Positions 33,926 to 40,185 of a DNA stretch of 40,185 nt are shown in pieces. The DNA lies in NCBI GenBank assembly GCA_017303995.1, contig JAFLBE010000041.1, positions 1 through 40,185 of the forward strand, written 5' to 3'. A program made the translations under genes and the position numbers. The notes beneath the pieces were generated by a model, which worked only from the letters and a program-made list of their open reading frames with translations, did not search any database and was not told the DNA's origin. Origin of the DNA: Bacteroidota bacterium (GTDB lineage: Bacteria; Bacteroidota; JABWAT01). Position 1 is the first letter of the stretch. Every line of letters starts with the position of its first letter.

Positions 33926-34426
33926 ATGCAAAACCTTGAACTTAAAGCCCATTGCCCTGATCTGGAAAAATATAAAAAACGGGCTGAAGAACTTCTCCCT
34001 CATCATTCTGAAATTCTGAACCAGAAAGATGTCTACTATGAAACGAAAACAGGCCGTCTGAAACTTCGGATTATCAACGGTCAAACAGCACAACTGATCC
34101 ATTATTTCCGTCCCGATCAGACCGAAAACCGGATCAGTGAGTACTATATTCAGGAATTAACGCCAGCTGACAGTTCAGAAGCTTTTCTGGACCGGATTTT
34201 CACCCGATGGAAAGTGGTTGAGAAAACCCGTTTCGTTTACCTGTATAAAAATGCCCGGATTCATCTGGACTCGGTTTCTGGATTAGGAAATTTTGCAGAA
34301 TTTGAAATTGTTGGGAATAATCACGATATATCACAAGAAGATCGCAATCTTTACCTTTATTTAAAGCAATTCTTCCGGATTTCTCCGGAACACGAAATTC
34401 AGGGTTCTTACTCAGACCTCATGTAG
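33926..34426 (+). CDS. CYTH-domain protein (class IV adenylate cyclase/triphosphatase type)
   Basis: 166 residues. It begins MQNLELKAHCPD, corresponding to the ExExK motif of CYTH enzymes with the first Glu replaced by Asn, as in many bacterial class IV cyclase homologues. Further strands carry charged residues facing the tunnel: KDVYYETKTGRLKLRI, ISEYYIQ, VVEKTRFVYLY, ARIHLDSVSGLGNFAEFEIV. The family includes CyaB-type adenylate cyclases, thiamine-triphosphatases and inorganic triphosphatases, and sequence alone does not decide which. AAGG precedes the ATG. The acyl-CoA carboxylase gene follows after seven bases. It is divergent from a genuine class III cyclase. Confidence 0.82.
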   Translation: MQNLELKAHCPDLEKYKKRAEELLPHHSEILNQKDVYYETKTGRLKLRIINGQTAQLIHYFRPDQTENRISEYYIQELTPADSSEAFLDRIFTRWKVVEKTRFVYLYKNARIHLDSVSGLGNFAEFEIVGNNHDISQEDRNLYLYLKQFFRISPEHEIQGSYSDLM

Positions 34427-34433
34427 GGAATTT

Positions 34434-36089
34434 ATGGGAAAAATCGGAAAACCGGTCAGAGTTGATGCTGCATTTGAAACACGAAAAGCAGCTTTTCTTG
34501 AAAAAATGAACCGCCTCAGGGAACACGAACAAAAAGTTCACCTCGGTGGCGGAAAAAAGGCCATTGAAAAACATCATGAAAAAGGAAAACTCACTGCCCG
34601 TGAACGAATTGCGAAACTGATCGATCCGTCTTCAGATTTCATTGAAATCGGACTTTTCACTGCAGAAGGATTGTATCGTGAACATGGTGGCGCCCCTTCG
34701 GCAGGAACGGTGATGGGGATCGGATCCATTCATGGGAGGAAATGTGTAATTGTTGCAAATGATGCCACGGTAAAGGCAGGTGCCTGGTTTCCGATGACGG
34801 CCAAAAAGAACCTTCGTGCCCAGGAAATAGCCATGGAAAATCGGATTCCGATTATTTACCTGGTGGATTCTGCCGGTGTTTTTCTGCCGATGCAGGAAAA
34901 AATATTTCCCGATAAAGAACATTTCGGACGGATTTTCAGGAATAATGCGATGATGAGTTCCATGGGAATTCCGCAGATTTCTGCAATCATGGGCATGTGT
35001 GTTGCCGGTGGTGCCTATTTACCCATCATGAGTGATGAAGCCTTGATTGTGGAAGGAACGGGCTCGGTTTTCCTTGCCGGCTCGCATCTGGTAAAAGCTG
35101 CAATCGGTGAAGATATAGATAATGAATCGCTGGGCGGTGCAACAGTTCATTCTGAACTTTCGGGCGTGACCGATTACAAAATGAAAAATGATGACGAGTG
35201 TCTGGAGAAAATCCGCAGTCTCGTTTCCCATCTGGGCCATCCCATCAAAACCGGATTTGACAGAATTGAGTCATCTGACCCTGATTTTCCTGTTGAAGAT
35301 TTATATGGATTTCTGCCGGATTCCGGATCGAAACCTTACGACATGATGGAAATTATTGCCCGCCTTGTGGATGGCAGTGAATTTGATGAATACAAAGCCG
35401 GTTATGGCAAAAGCATTATTACCGGATATGCCCGGGTTGATGGCTGGTCGGTTGGGATTGTGGCCAATCAGCGGTTGGTGACAAGAACAAAAGCCGGGGA
35501 AATGCAGATTGGCGGCGTGATTTATTCTGATTCCGCTGATAAAGCGGCACGGTTTATCATGAACTGCAACCAAAAAAGAATTCCGCTCGTTTTTCTTCAG
35601 GATGTGACCGGATTCATGGTGGGTTCCCGTTCAGAGCATGGCGGTATCATTAAAGATGGTGCCAAAATGGTGAATGCAGTTGCCAATTCGGTTGTACCGA
35701 AATTTACTTTTATCATCGGGAACAGTTACGGCGCCGGGAATTATGCCATGTGCGGAAAAGCCTACGATCCCCGACTTATTTTTTCCTGGCCAACAGGACA
35801 AATTGCCGTTATGGGTGGAAAACAGGCCTCTGAAACTTTGCTCTCCATCAAAATTCAAACTGCTGAAAAACACGGACATCACGTCAGCGACTCTGACCGT
35901 CAGGAATTCCTGAAAGAAATCAGTGACCGGTATCAGGCACAAATGAATCCGGTTTTTGCTGCTGCCCGCCTCTGGACCGATGGAATTATTGACCCGGCAG
36001 AAACCAGAAAAATCATTTCAACCGGAATTGAAGTTGCCAATCATCAGGGAGATTTGCCGAGATTCAATCCGGGAGTGTTGCAGACTTGA
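34434..36089 (+). CDS. Acyl-CoA carboxylase carboxyltransferase (beta) subunit, MccB-like
   Basis: 551 residues, the length of methylcrotonyl- and geranyl-CoA carboxylase beta subunits. Order: N-terminal HLGGGKKAIEKHHEKGKLTA and RERIAKLIDPSSDFIEIG, then the acyl-CoA-binding half (IIYLVDSAGVFLPMQ, MGMCVAGGAYLPIMSDE, GSVFLAGSHLVKAAIGED), then the biotin-binding half (GVIYSDSADKAARFIMNCNQ, IPLVFLQDVTGFMVG, IGNSYGAGNYAMCG, WPTGQIAVMGG). LVDSAGVFLPMQEKIFPDKE is the MccB-type form, so the substrate is likely 3-methylcrotonyl-CoA or a related branched acyl-CoA. The biotin carboxylase/carrier subunit is not in the window. Seven bases separate it from the CYTH gene. Confidence 0.93.
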   Translation: MGKIGKPVRVDAAFETRKAAFLEKMNRLREHEQKVHLGGGKKAIEKHHEKGKLTARERIAKLIDPSSDFIEIGLFTAEGLYREHGGAPSAGTVMGIGSIHGRKCVIVANDATVKAGAWFPMTAKKNLRAQEIAMENRIPIIYLVDSAGVFLPMQEKIFPDKEHFGRIFRNNAMMSSMGIPQISAIMGMCVAGGAYLPIMSDEALIVEGTGSVFLAGSHLVKAAIGEDIDNESLGGATVHSELSGVTDYKMKNDDECLEKIRSLVSHLGHPIKTGFDRIESSDPDFPVEDLYGFLPDSGSKPYDMMEIIARLVDGSEFDEYKAGYGKSIITGYARVDGWSVGIVANQRLVTRTKAGEMQIGGVIYSDSADKAARFIMNCNQKRIPLVFLQDVTGFMVGSRSEHGGIIKDGAKMVNAVANSVVPKFTFIIGNSYGAGNYAMCGKAYDPRLIFSWPTGQIAVMGGKQASETLLSIKIQTAEKHGHHVSDSDRQEFLKEISDRYQAQMNPVFAAARLWTDGIIDPAETRKIISTGIEVANHQGDLPRFNPGVLQT

Positions 36090-36094
36090 GGGGA

Positions 36095-36140
36095 AGAAGT
36101 CAGAAGTTAGAAGATAGAAGTTAGAAGATAGGAGTTAGAA
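36095..36140. repeat. Tandem AGAAGTTAG-type repeat
   Basis: A 14-bp unit (agaagttagaagat) is present twice in perfect tandem at 36102-36115 and 36116-36129, itself made of 7-bp subunits; degenerate units flank it. It follows the carboxylase stop directly. Confidence 0.85.
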
Positions 36141-36189
36141 AAGAGTAGAAATGCGGCACTTTTTGCTGTTGAGTATCAGGAATAAAATT

Positions 36190-36378
36190 CCCCTCCTTTT
36201 TCAAAGGAGGGGTGGCGTAGCCGGGGTGGTTTGGCTGTTTGAATAAAAATCCTGTCACCCTGAGTGAATTTGAACTTTGTTCAAATTATTATCGAAGGGT
36301 AGATTGGGGTGGTATCCATTGCCTTGTACTTTTAGAAAACAGCCAAACCACCACTAACCCCTCCTTGAAAAGGAGGGG
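36190..36378. repeat. MITE-like element with nested inverted repeats (189 bp)
   Basis: Left end 36190-36240 and right end 36337-36378 are imperfect inverted copies of each other, including 16 perfect bases (ggtggtttggctgttt at 36225-36240 and its complement at 36337-36352). Each end also holds its own palindrome (starting CCCCTCC, 36190-36212 and 36358-36378). In the middle is a third imperfect inverted repeat (ccctgagtgaatttgaa ... cgaaggg, about 36257-36299). There is no open frame and no clear target-site duplication. The 343-base gap 36090-36432 consists almost wholly of such repeats. Confidence 0.8.
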
Positions 36379-36386
36379 AACCTGAT

Positions 36387-36432
36387 CATTAACCATTAAC
36401 AATTAACCATTTACCATTTACAATTAACCATT
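36387..36432. repeat. CATTAAC-type AT-rich repeat
   Basis: Repeats of attaaccattaacaattaacc type (aaccatt, aacaatt, taccatt words) reach up to the ATG of the Nudix gene, leaving no Shine-Dalgarno. Confidence 0.8.
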
Positions 36433-36915
36433 ATGACCCCCACTATCCGTGTTATTGACTGTTTCATTTTCCGTAAAAATCCGGATGGGGAGTTCGAGTA
36501 TTTACTGCTTCACCGTGCACCAAAAAAGATGTACAACGGTCACTGGCGAATGGTTGGCGGAAAAATAAAAGCCGGTGAAAAAGCCTGGGAAACGGCCATC
36601 AGAGAAATGAAGGAAGAAACCGGACTTTCACCTTTAGAACTGTGGTCGGTTCCTTACGTCAACCAGTTTTATGAATGGGAACATGACCGGATCAATTCAA
36701 TTCCAGTTTTTATTGCGAAAGTTGATGATTCCAAGGTACTTCTTGACGATGAACATGACCGGTTTCGCTGGGTTTCAGAGACTGATGCTGCCGGGTTACT
36801 TTCTTTTCCGGGACAAATTGACGGATTGCGGGCTGCCCATCTGATGCTGACCTCAAACCCTGATCTTGCAGATCTTTTAAAAATTAAGTTTAACGACCAA
36901 CAGGACAAACCATGA
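36433..36915 (+). CDS. Nudix hydrolase
   Basis: 160 residues. The Nudix box GX5EX7REUXEEXGU is complete: GGKIKAGEKAWETAIREMKE with ETGL at 42-65 (Gly43, Glu49, Arg57, Glu58, Glu61, Glu62, Gly64). The surrounding sequence (YLLLHRAPKKMYNGHWRMV, VPVFIAKVDD-like strand, HDRFRWVSETDA) resembles dNTP or dihydroneopterin-triphosphate pyrophosphohydrolases, but Nudix substrates are hard to predict and a CoA-linked one would suit this operon. The ATG abuts an AT-rich repeat without ribosome binding site. Its stop overlaps the ATG of the AtuA-like gene (ATGA). Confidence 0.88.
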   Translation: MTPTIRVIDCFIFRKNPDGEFEYLLLHRAPKKMYNGHWRMVGGKIKAGEKAWETAIREMKEETGLSPLELWSVPYVNQFYEWEHDRINSIPVFIAKVDDSKVLLDDEHDRFRWVSETDAAGLLSFPGQIDGLRAAHLMLTSNPDLADLLKIKFNDQQDKP

Positions 36916-38270
36916 AAACTTCCATTCGAATTGCAGCCGGACAAGGATTCTGGGGTGATTTGCAACGTGCGCCCGTTGACCAGGTAACGCACGGACAAAT
37001 TGACTATCTGGTGATGGATTACCTCGCTGAAGTCACTATGTCAATCATGCAAAAACAGAAGCAAAAAGATCCGGCACTTGGGTATGCCCGGGATTTTGTT
37101 TCCGTCATTGAAAAAATCCTTCCCGATCTGATGTCCAAAAACATTAAAGTCATCGCAAATGCCGGTGGCGTGAATCCGTTCGCCTGCCGGGATGCGGTGT
37201 TGGAGGTTGCAAAAAAACTGGGAATTACCGGACTTAAAATTGGTGTCGTTCATGGGGATGACATTTTAAAACGCCTTCCTGAATTTCTTGAAACCGGAAT
37301 TGAACTCGAAAATATGGATACCGGTGAATCCATCTGGAAAGTTCAGCATCGACTGCTTTCTGCAAATGTTTATTTCGGCGCTTTCCCAATTGTTGAAGCG
37401 TTGGATCAGGGTGCTCAAATTGTGATCACCGGCCGTTGTACCGATACGGGTCTGACGCTTGCCCCAATGATTCATGAATTCGGCTGGAAAAATGACGATT
37501 GGGATTTACTGGCTGCCGGAACTGTCGCCGGACATATTCTCGAATGCGGTGCCCAGGCTTCGGGTGGTAATTTTCTTGGCGACTGGAAATCAGTTCCCGA
37601 TTTTGCCAACATCGGGTTCCCGATTGCTGAAGCGCATCCTGATGGCACTTTCATCATCACCAAACATGAATCGCTTGGCGGATTGGTAAATACGATGACA
37701 GTTAAAGAACAGTTGTTGTATGAAATCGGAGATCCAACTCAATACATTGGTCCTGATGTGGTTGCCGATTTTACGTCAATTCAGGTTGAAGATGCCGGCG
37801 AAAACCGGGTAAAAGTTTTTGGAATAAAAGGCCGGCCGAATACACCGTTTTATAAAGTTTCTGCTTCTTATGAAGATGGCTATTTTTCATCTTCAACTTT
37901 GGTTTATTCCTGGCCTGATGCTGCAGAAAAAGCAAAAGCTGCCGGTGAAATCCTTAAAAAACGCCTGGATTTGCTGGGTTTTCAGTTTGACGAGTACAAT
38001 GCCGAATATATCGGGATGAATTCGTGTCACGGGCATTTGGCTGATAAAGTTGAGGATTACCCTGAAGTGATGCTTCGGGTTTCAGTTCGGGGAAGTGACA
38101 AAAAGTCAATGACTGGTTTTGGGATGGAAATTGCACCGCTGATTTTAACAGGTCCGCCTGCTGTGACAGGTTTTGCCGGTGGTCGTCCAAAACCGTCGGA
38201 TATTGTGGCCTACTGGCCGGCACTTATTCCCAAAACGGTGATTTCACCCAAAGTTGAAGTAACGGGGTAG
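36912..38270 (+). CDS. AtuA-like protein, DUF1446 (N-terminal part of split AtuA)
   Basis: 452 residues of the DUF1446/acyclic terpene utilisation family: AAGQGFWGDLQRAPVDQVTH at the start, IDYLVMDYLAEVTMSIMQKQ, NAGGVNPFACRDAV, VITGRCTDTGLTLAPMIHEF, LAAGTVAGHILECGAQASGG and LGGLVNTMTVKEQLLYEIGD are characteristic. AtuA is needed for growth on citronellol/geraniol in Pseudomonas, but its reaction is not established; homologues also accompany leucine-degradation genes. In Pseudomonas the protein has an extra C-terminal domain which here is a separate gene (38490). It overlaps the Nudix gene by four bases. Confidence 0.9.
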   Translation: MKTSIRIAAGQGFWGDLQRAPVDQVTHGQIDYLVMDYLAEVTMSIMQKQKQKDPALGYARDFVSVIEKILPDLMSKNIKVIANAGGVNPFACRDAVLEVAKKLGITGLKIGVVHGDDILKRLPEFLETGIELENMDTGESIWKVQHRLLSANVYFGAFPIVEALDQGAQIVITGRCTDTGLTLAPMIHEFGWKNDDWDLLAAGTVAGHILECGAQASGGNFLGDWKSVPDFANIGFPIAEAHPDGTFIITKHESLGGLVNTMTVKEQLLYEIGDPTQYIGPDVVADFTSIQVEDAGENRVKVFGIKGRPNTPFYKVSASYEDGYFSSSTLVYSWPDAAEKAKAAGEILKKRLDLLGFQFDEYNAEYIGMNSCHGHLADKVEDYPEVMLRVSVRGSDKKSMTGFGMEIAPLILTGPPAVTGFAGGRPKPSDIVAYWPALIPKTVISPKVEVTG

Positions 38271-38318
38271 GTTTTTTAATTTCTGGATGTAAACTCCCCG
38301 TCGCTTTTGGCGCCCGGT

Positions 38319-38386
38319 TGTCATGCTGAACTTGATTCAGCATCCAGTATAAAAGGCATGGATCCCGGATCAAGTCCGGGATGACA
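38319..38386. repeat. REP-like double hairpin
   Basis: Two hairpins, ATGCTGAA-cttga-TTCAGCAT (38323-38343) and TCCCGGA-tcaag-TCCGGGA (38363-38381), are enclosed by outer arms TGTCAT/ATGACA. This four-way palindrome type is known as an intergenic repeat in several phyla. It lies in the 219-base gap between the two AtuA genes. Confidence 0.85.
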
Positions 38387-38489
38387 TCATTTTTGAATCA
38401 GCCGTACTATATACAGTTGTGTTTTTTTAAATTTCCGCCTTTTTTACCAACGTCAACCAAAACAAATATTTTAAAATCTGAGTTAAACC

Positions 38490-38822
38490 ATGAAAACAAT
38501 TCGTCTTTTTGATATCGCCCACGGCCGTTCCGGAGATAAAGGCGATACGTCGAATATTGGTATCATTGCAAGAAAGCCGGAATTTTACCCGATTCTTGTT
38601 GAAACGTTAACGCCAGAAACAGTGAAATCCTGGTTTGGTCCGATTTGCAAAGGAAAAGTTGAACGGTTTGAACTTCCGAACATTCAGGCGCTGAACTTTT
38701 TACTTCATGAGGCATTGGGAGGTGGCGGAACGGTTACACTGAAACTGGATGCACAAGGAAAAACAATGGCCGCAGCCCTGTTAAAAATGGAAATTCAGGT
38801 TCCCGATGAACTGGAGGTGTAA
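38490..38822 (+). CDS. AtuA C-terminal-like domain protein (split AtuA)
   Basis: 110 residues: KTIRLFDIAHGRSGDKGDTSNIGIIA at the start, then YPILVETLTPETVKSWFGPI, NIQALNFLLHEALGGGGTVT and LKLDAQGKTMAAALLKMEI. This is the domain that forms the C-terminus of long AtuA proteins, here encoded alone; stand-alone copies next to a DUF1446 gene are known in several phyla. It presumably pairs with the product of the gene at 36912. Two bases separate it from the enoyl-CoA hydratase gene, so they are cotranscribed. Confidence 0.85.
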   Translation: MKTIRLFDIAHGRSGDKGDTSNIGIIARKPEFYPILVETLTPETVKSWFGPICKGKVERFELPNIQALNFLLHEALGGGGTVTLKLDAQGKTMAAALLKMEIQVPDELEV

Positions 38823-38824
38823 TC

Positions 38825-39604
38825 ATGTCTGTTCTGCTTTCCGAACAAAACGGCGTTCATTTCATTTTAACACTAAACAGACCTGAGAAACGGAATGCAC
38901 TGAATCAGGAACTGATTGAATCGCTGAAATCTGAACTGAACAAGGTTAAAAATCTGGACACCGTCAAAACGGTCACAATCCGTGCAAACGGACCTGTTTT
39001 CTGTTCAGGGGCTGATCTGGATATGCTCAAAGCTATTTCAACTTACACCGAAAAACAAAATAGTGCAGAGACCCAATCCATTGCTGACCTTTTTTACCTG
39101 ATTTACACGTTTCCCAAACCGGTTATTGCCGAGGTTCAGGGTGATGCGTTTGCCGGCGGATGTGGACTCGCAACCGTGTGTGATTTTGTTTTTGCTGCAG
39201 AAACAGTGAATTTTTCTTATCCGGAAGTCAAAATCGGTTTCATACCGGCAATTGTTTCCTGGTTTCTGATTCATAAAATCGGCGAAGGAAAAGCCCGGGA
39301 ATTACTACTGACCGGAAGAATGGTTCAGGCACCGGAAGCCCAGCGGATTGGGCTGATTAATTTTATCGCAGATTCTGGCCAGCTTCCCTTTGAAGTGGAT
39401 GTTTTCCGGTCAAACCTGGTTTCAACTGTTTCCGTGAATTCAATTTCTGAAACCAAAAAATTGATTGCAGAATTACATGGAAAATCTCTTGAAGATGGGT
39501 TAAAACTGGCGGTAAAAACAAATGTGAAAATCCGTCAGACGCCAGATTGTAAAGAGGGAATTGCTGCTTTTCTTGAAAAGAGAAAACCCCGGTTTTTGGG
39601 ATGA
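38825..39604 (+). CDS. Enoyl-CoA hydratase/isomerase (LiuC/AtuE-like)
   Basis: 259 residues of the crotonase family: LTLNRPEKRNALNQELIESL, GPVFCSGADLDMLK with the oxyanion-hole region, PVIAEVQGDAFAGGCGLATV and CDF, then NFSYPEVKIGFIPAIVSWFL. The first crotonase Glu is replaced (GGCGLA instead of GGGCELA), while the second Glu is kept in YPEVKIGFIPA. The IGFIPAIVS wording resembles LiuC/AtuE, which hydrate 3-methylglutaconyl-CoA or isohexenylglutaconyl-CoA. That step follows the carboxylase encoded at 34434. It ends the plus-strand run. Confidence 0.9.
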   Translation: MSVLLSEQNGVHFILTLNRPEKRNALNQELIESLKSELNKVKNLDTVKTVTIRANGPVFCSGADLDMLKAISTYTEKQNSAETQSIADLFYLIYTFPKPVIAEVQGDAFAGGCGLATVCDFVFAAETVNFSYPEVKIGFIPAIVSWFLIHKIGEGKARELLLTGRMVQAPEAQRIGLINFIADSGQLPFEVDVFRSNLVSTVSVNSISETKKLIAELHGKSLEDGLKLAVKTNVKIRQTPDCKEGIAAFLEKRKPRFLG

Positions 39605-39609
39605 GGGAC

Positions 39610-39751
39610 GGTTACGGATCACGGGTCACATATTACGGATTAATGCTTTGGAAAAACAAGTACCCGGCCTTCGATAACCTCAGAAACCAAAAAAAAACGA
39701 AATGCATTGTCGTTTTACTAACCTGTAATATGTAATATGTGACCTGTAACC
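39610..39751. repeat. Inverted pair of 'ggtcacatattac' repeats
   Basis: Left arm 39610-39642 and right arm 39719-39751 are imperfect inverted copies: GGTTAC/GTAACC at the outer ends and 13 perfect bases (ggtcacatattac, 39624-39636, versus 39732-39744). They lie between the convergent enoyl-CoA hydratase and MFS genes and could work as a two-way transcription stop. The words match the repeat block at 28363-28593. Confidence 0.75.
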
Positions 39752-39756
39752 TTTTC

Positions 39757-40185
39757 CTAACTCAATTCCAGTTTTCTGAGTTTTTTTGCTTTCCAGTTGG
39801 TGATGCCAACTACAACCAGCGTCATTGTTCCGCCAAAAATGACTGACGGAACCACACCGAGTAACTTTGCAGCAACTCCCGATTCAAACGCACCGATTTC
39901 ATTGGATGACCCGATAAAAATCTGGTTCACGGCCGAAACACGGCCCTTCATATTTTCAGGTGTGAAAACCTGCATGATTGTTGCCCGGATAACAACAGAA
40001 ATTCCGTCAAAAGCACCACTTAAAACAAGCAGAATCAGCGAGAAATAAAAGTTTGTCGAAAGTGCAAATAAAATCATGCAGACTCCAAACAATGCAACAT
40101 TGGTGAGTAAAATCGGACCAGCATTTTTCCTGATTGGGTTTCTTGCCAGCCACAAAGCAACCACAACTGATCCAATTGCCGGTGC
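39757..40185 (-). CDS. MFS transporter, C-terminal part (runs off window)
   Basis: The last 142 residues of a membrane protein: APAIGSVVVALWLARNPIRK, a helix ILLTNVALFGVCMILFAL, a helix FSLILLVLSGAFDGISVVIR, the cytoplasmic PENMKGRVSAVNQIFIGSSN motif and a final helix before a basic tail. The pattern GRVSAVNxIFIGxSNEIGxFESG is typical of the MFS_3/enterobactin-exporter (EntS)-like group. The frame stays open to the window edge, so the 5' part is missing; the apparent GTG at 40164 is an internal Val. Substrate unknown. Confidence 0.85.
   Translation of the reverse strand, partial: APAIGSVVVALWLARNPIRKNAGPILLTNVALFGVCMILFALSTNFYFSLILLVLSGAFDGISVVIRATIMQVFTPENMKGRVSAVNQIFIGSSNEIGAFESGVAAKLLGVVPSVIFGGTMTLVVVGITNWKAKKLRKLELS

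Noticed and set aside
36190-36378. Insertion sequence
   Set aside because: At 189 bp with no open frame it cannot encode a transposase; it is kept as a MITE-like repeat only.
36095-36432. CRISPR-like spaced repeats
   Set aside because: The repeats are short, tandem or inverted, of several different wordings, with no constant repeat and unique spacers of equal length and no cas genes.

Overview
The window looks like chromosome from a member of the Bacteroidota/Chlorobiota/Ignavibacteriota (FCB) assemblage. Three things point there: two secreted proteins with a C-terminal type IX secretion sorting module carrying the YPNPFNPS motif; promoters of the form TTG-N20-TAnnTTTG in front of both tRNA genes and korAB; and FCB-typical genes such as the gamma-alpha fused 2-oxoacid:ferredoxin oxidoreductase, a membrane pyrophosphatase and a Hc1-like mini-histone. 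I cannot name a genus. There is no phage, insertion sequence, CRISPR array or replication origin in the window.

Layout. (1) 1-13502, minus strand: the start of a secreted protein; pepA, an NrnA-type DHH phosphoesterase and korBA; the ribosomal operon rpsF-rpsR-rplI; hppA; the housekeeping run tRNA-Gln, prs, rplY, pth; a histone-like gene; and a two-gene unit of unknown function. (2) 13732-20570, plus strand: twin T9SS-exported proteins with an almost identical 3' module, a large Rossmann-fold protein, a metallo-beta-lactamase-fold protein and tRNA-Pro. (3) 20552-33633, minus strand: rubrerythrin, a CCG-type Fe-S protein, DUF3501, DoxX, an alkaline-phosphatase-superfamily enzyme and comEC; an apparently catalytically dead Y-family polymerase; kynureninase with an SGNH hydrolase; a methyltransferase; a TPR lipoprotein with a membrane class III adenylate cyclase. 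(4) 33926-39604, plus strand: a CYTH (class IV cyclase-like) protein, then an acyl-CoA carboxylase beta subunit, a Nudix hydrolase, AtuA split into two genes and an enoyl-CoA hydratase, which together look like part of a leucine/isovalerate or acyclic-terpene (Liu/Atu) pathway. (5) 39757-end, minus strand: the C-terminus of an MFS transporter.

The second half (from about 24.8 kb) carries many short intergenic repeats of several distinct families: a 189-bp MITE-like element with nested inverted repeats, REP-like palindromes, tandem AGAAGTTAG units, CATTAAC-type repeats and 'cacgggtcac/acgggttac' repeats. The first 24 kb is almost free of them. Some of these repeats supply the apparent upstream start codons or terminator-like hairpins of neighbouring genes.

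The most interesting points are the T9SS twins (651 bp of shared 3' module with only seven differences, all synonymous, suggesting gene conversion), the Y-family polymerase that lacks all three catalytic carboxylates but keeps a clamp-motif-like QLLLW, the rubrerythrin/Fe-S/DUF3501/DoxX module with a palindrome inside its promoter, and two unrelated cyclase-type proteins placed back to back. No clearly new system is proven; these are the best leads.
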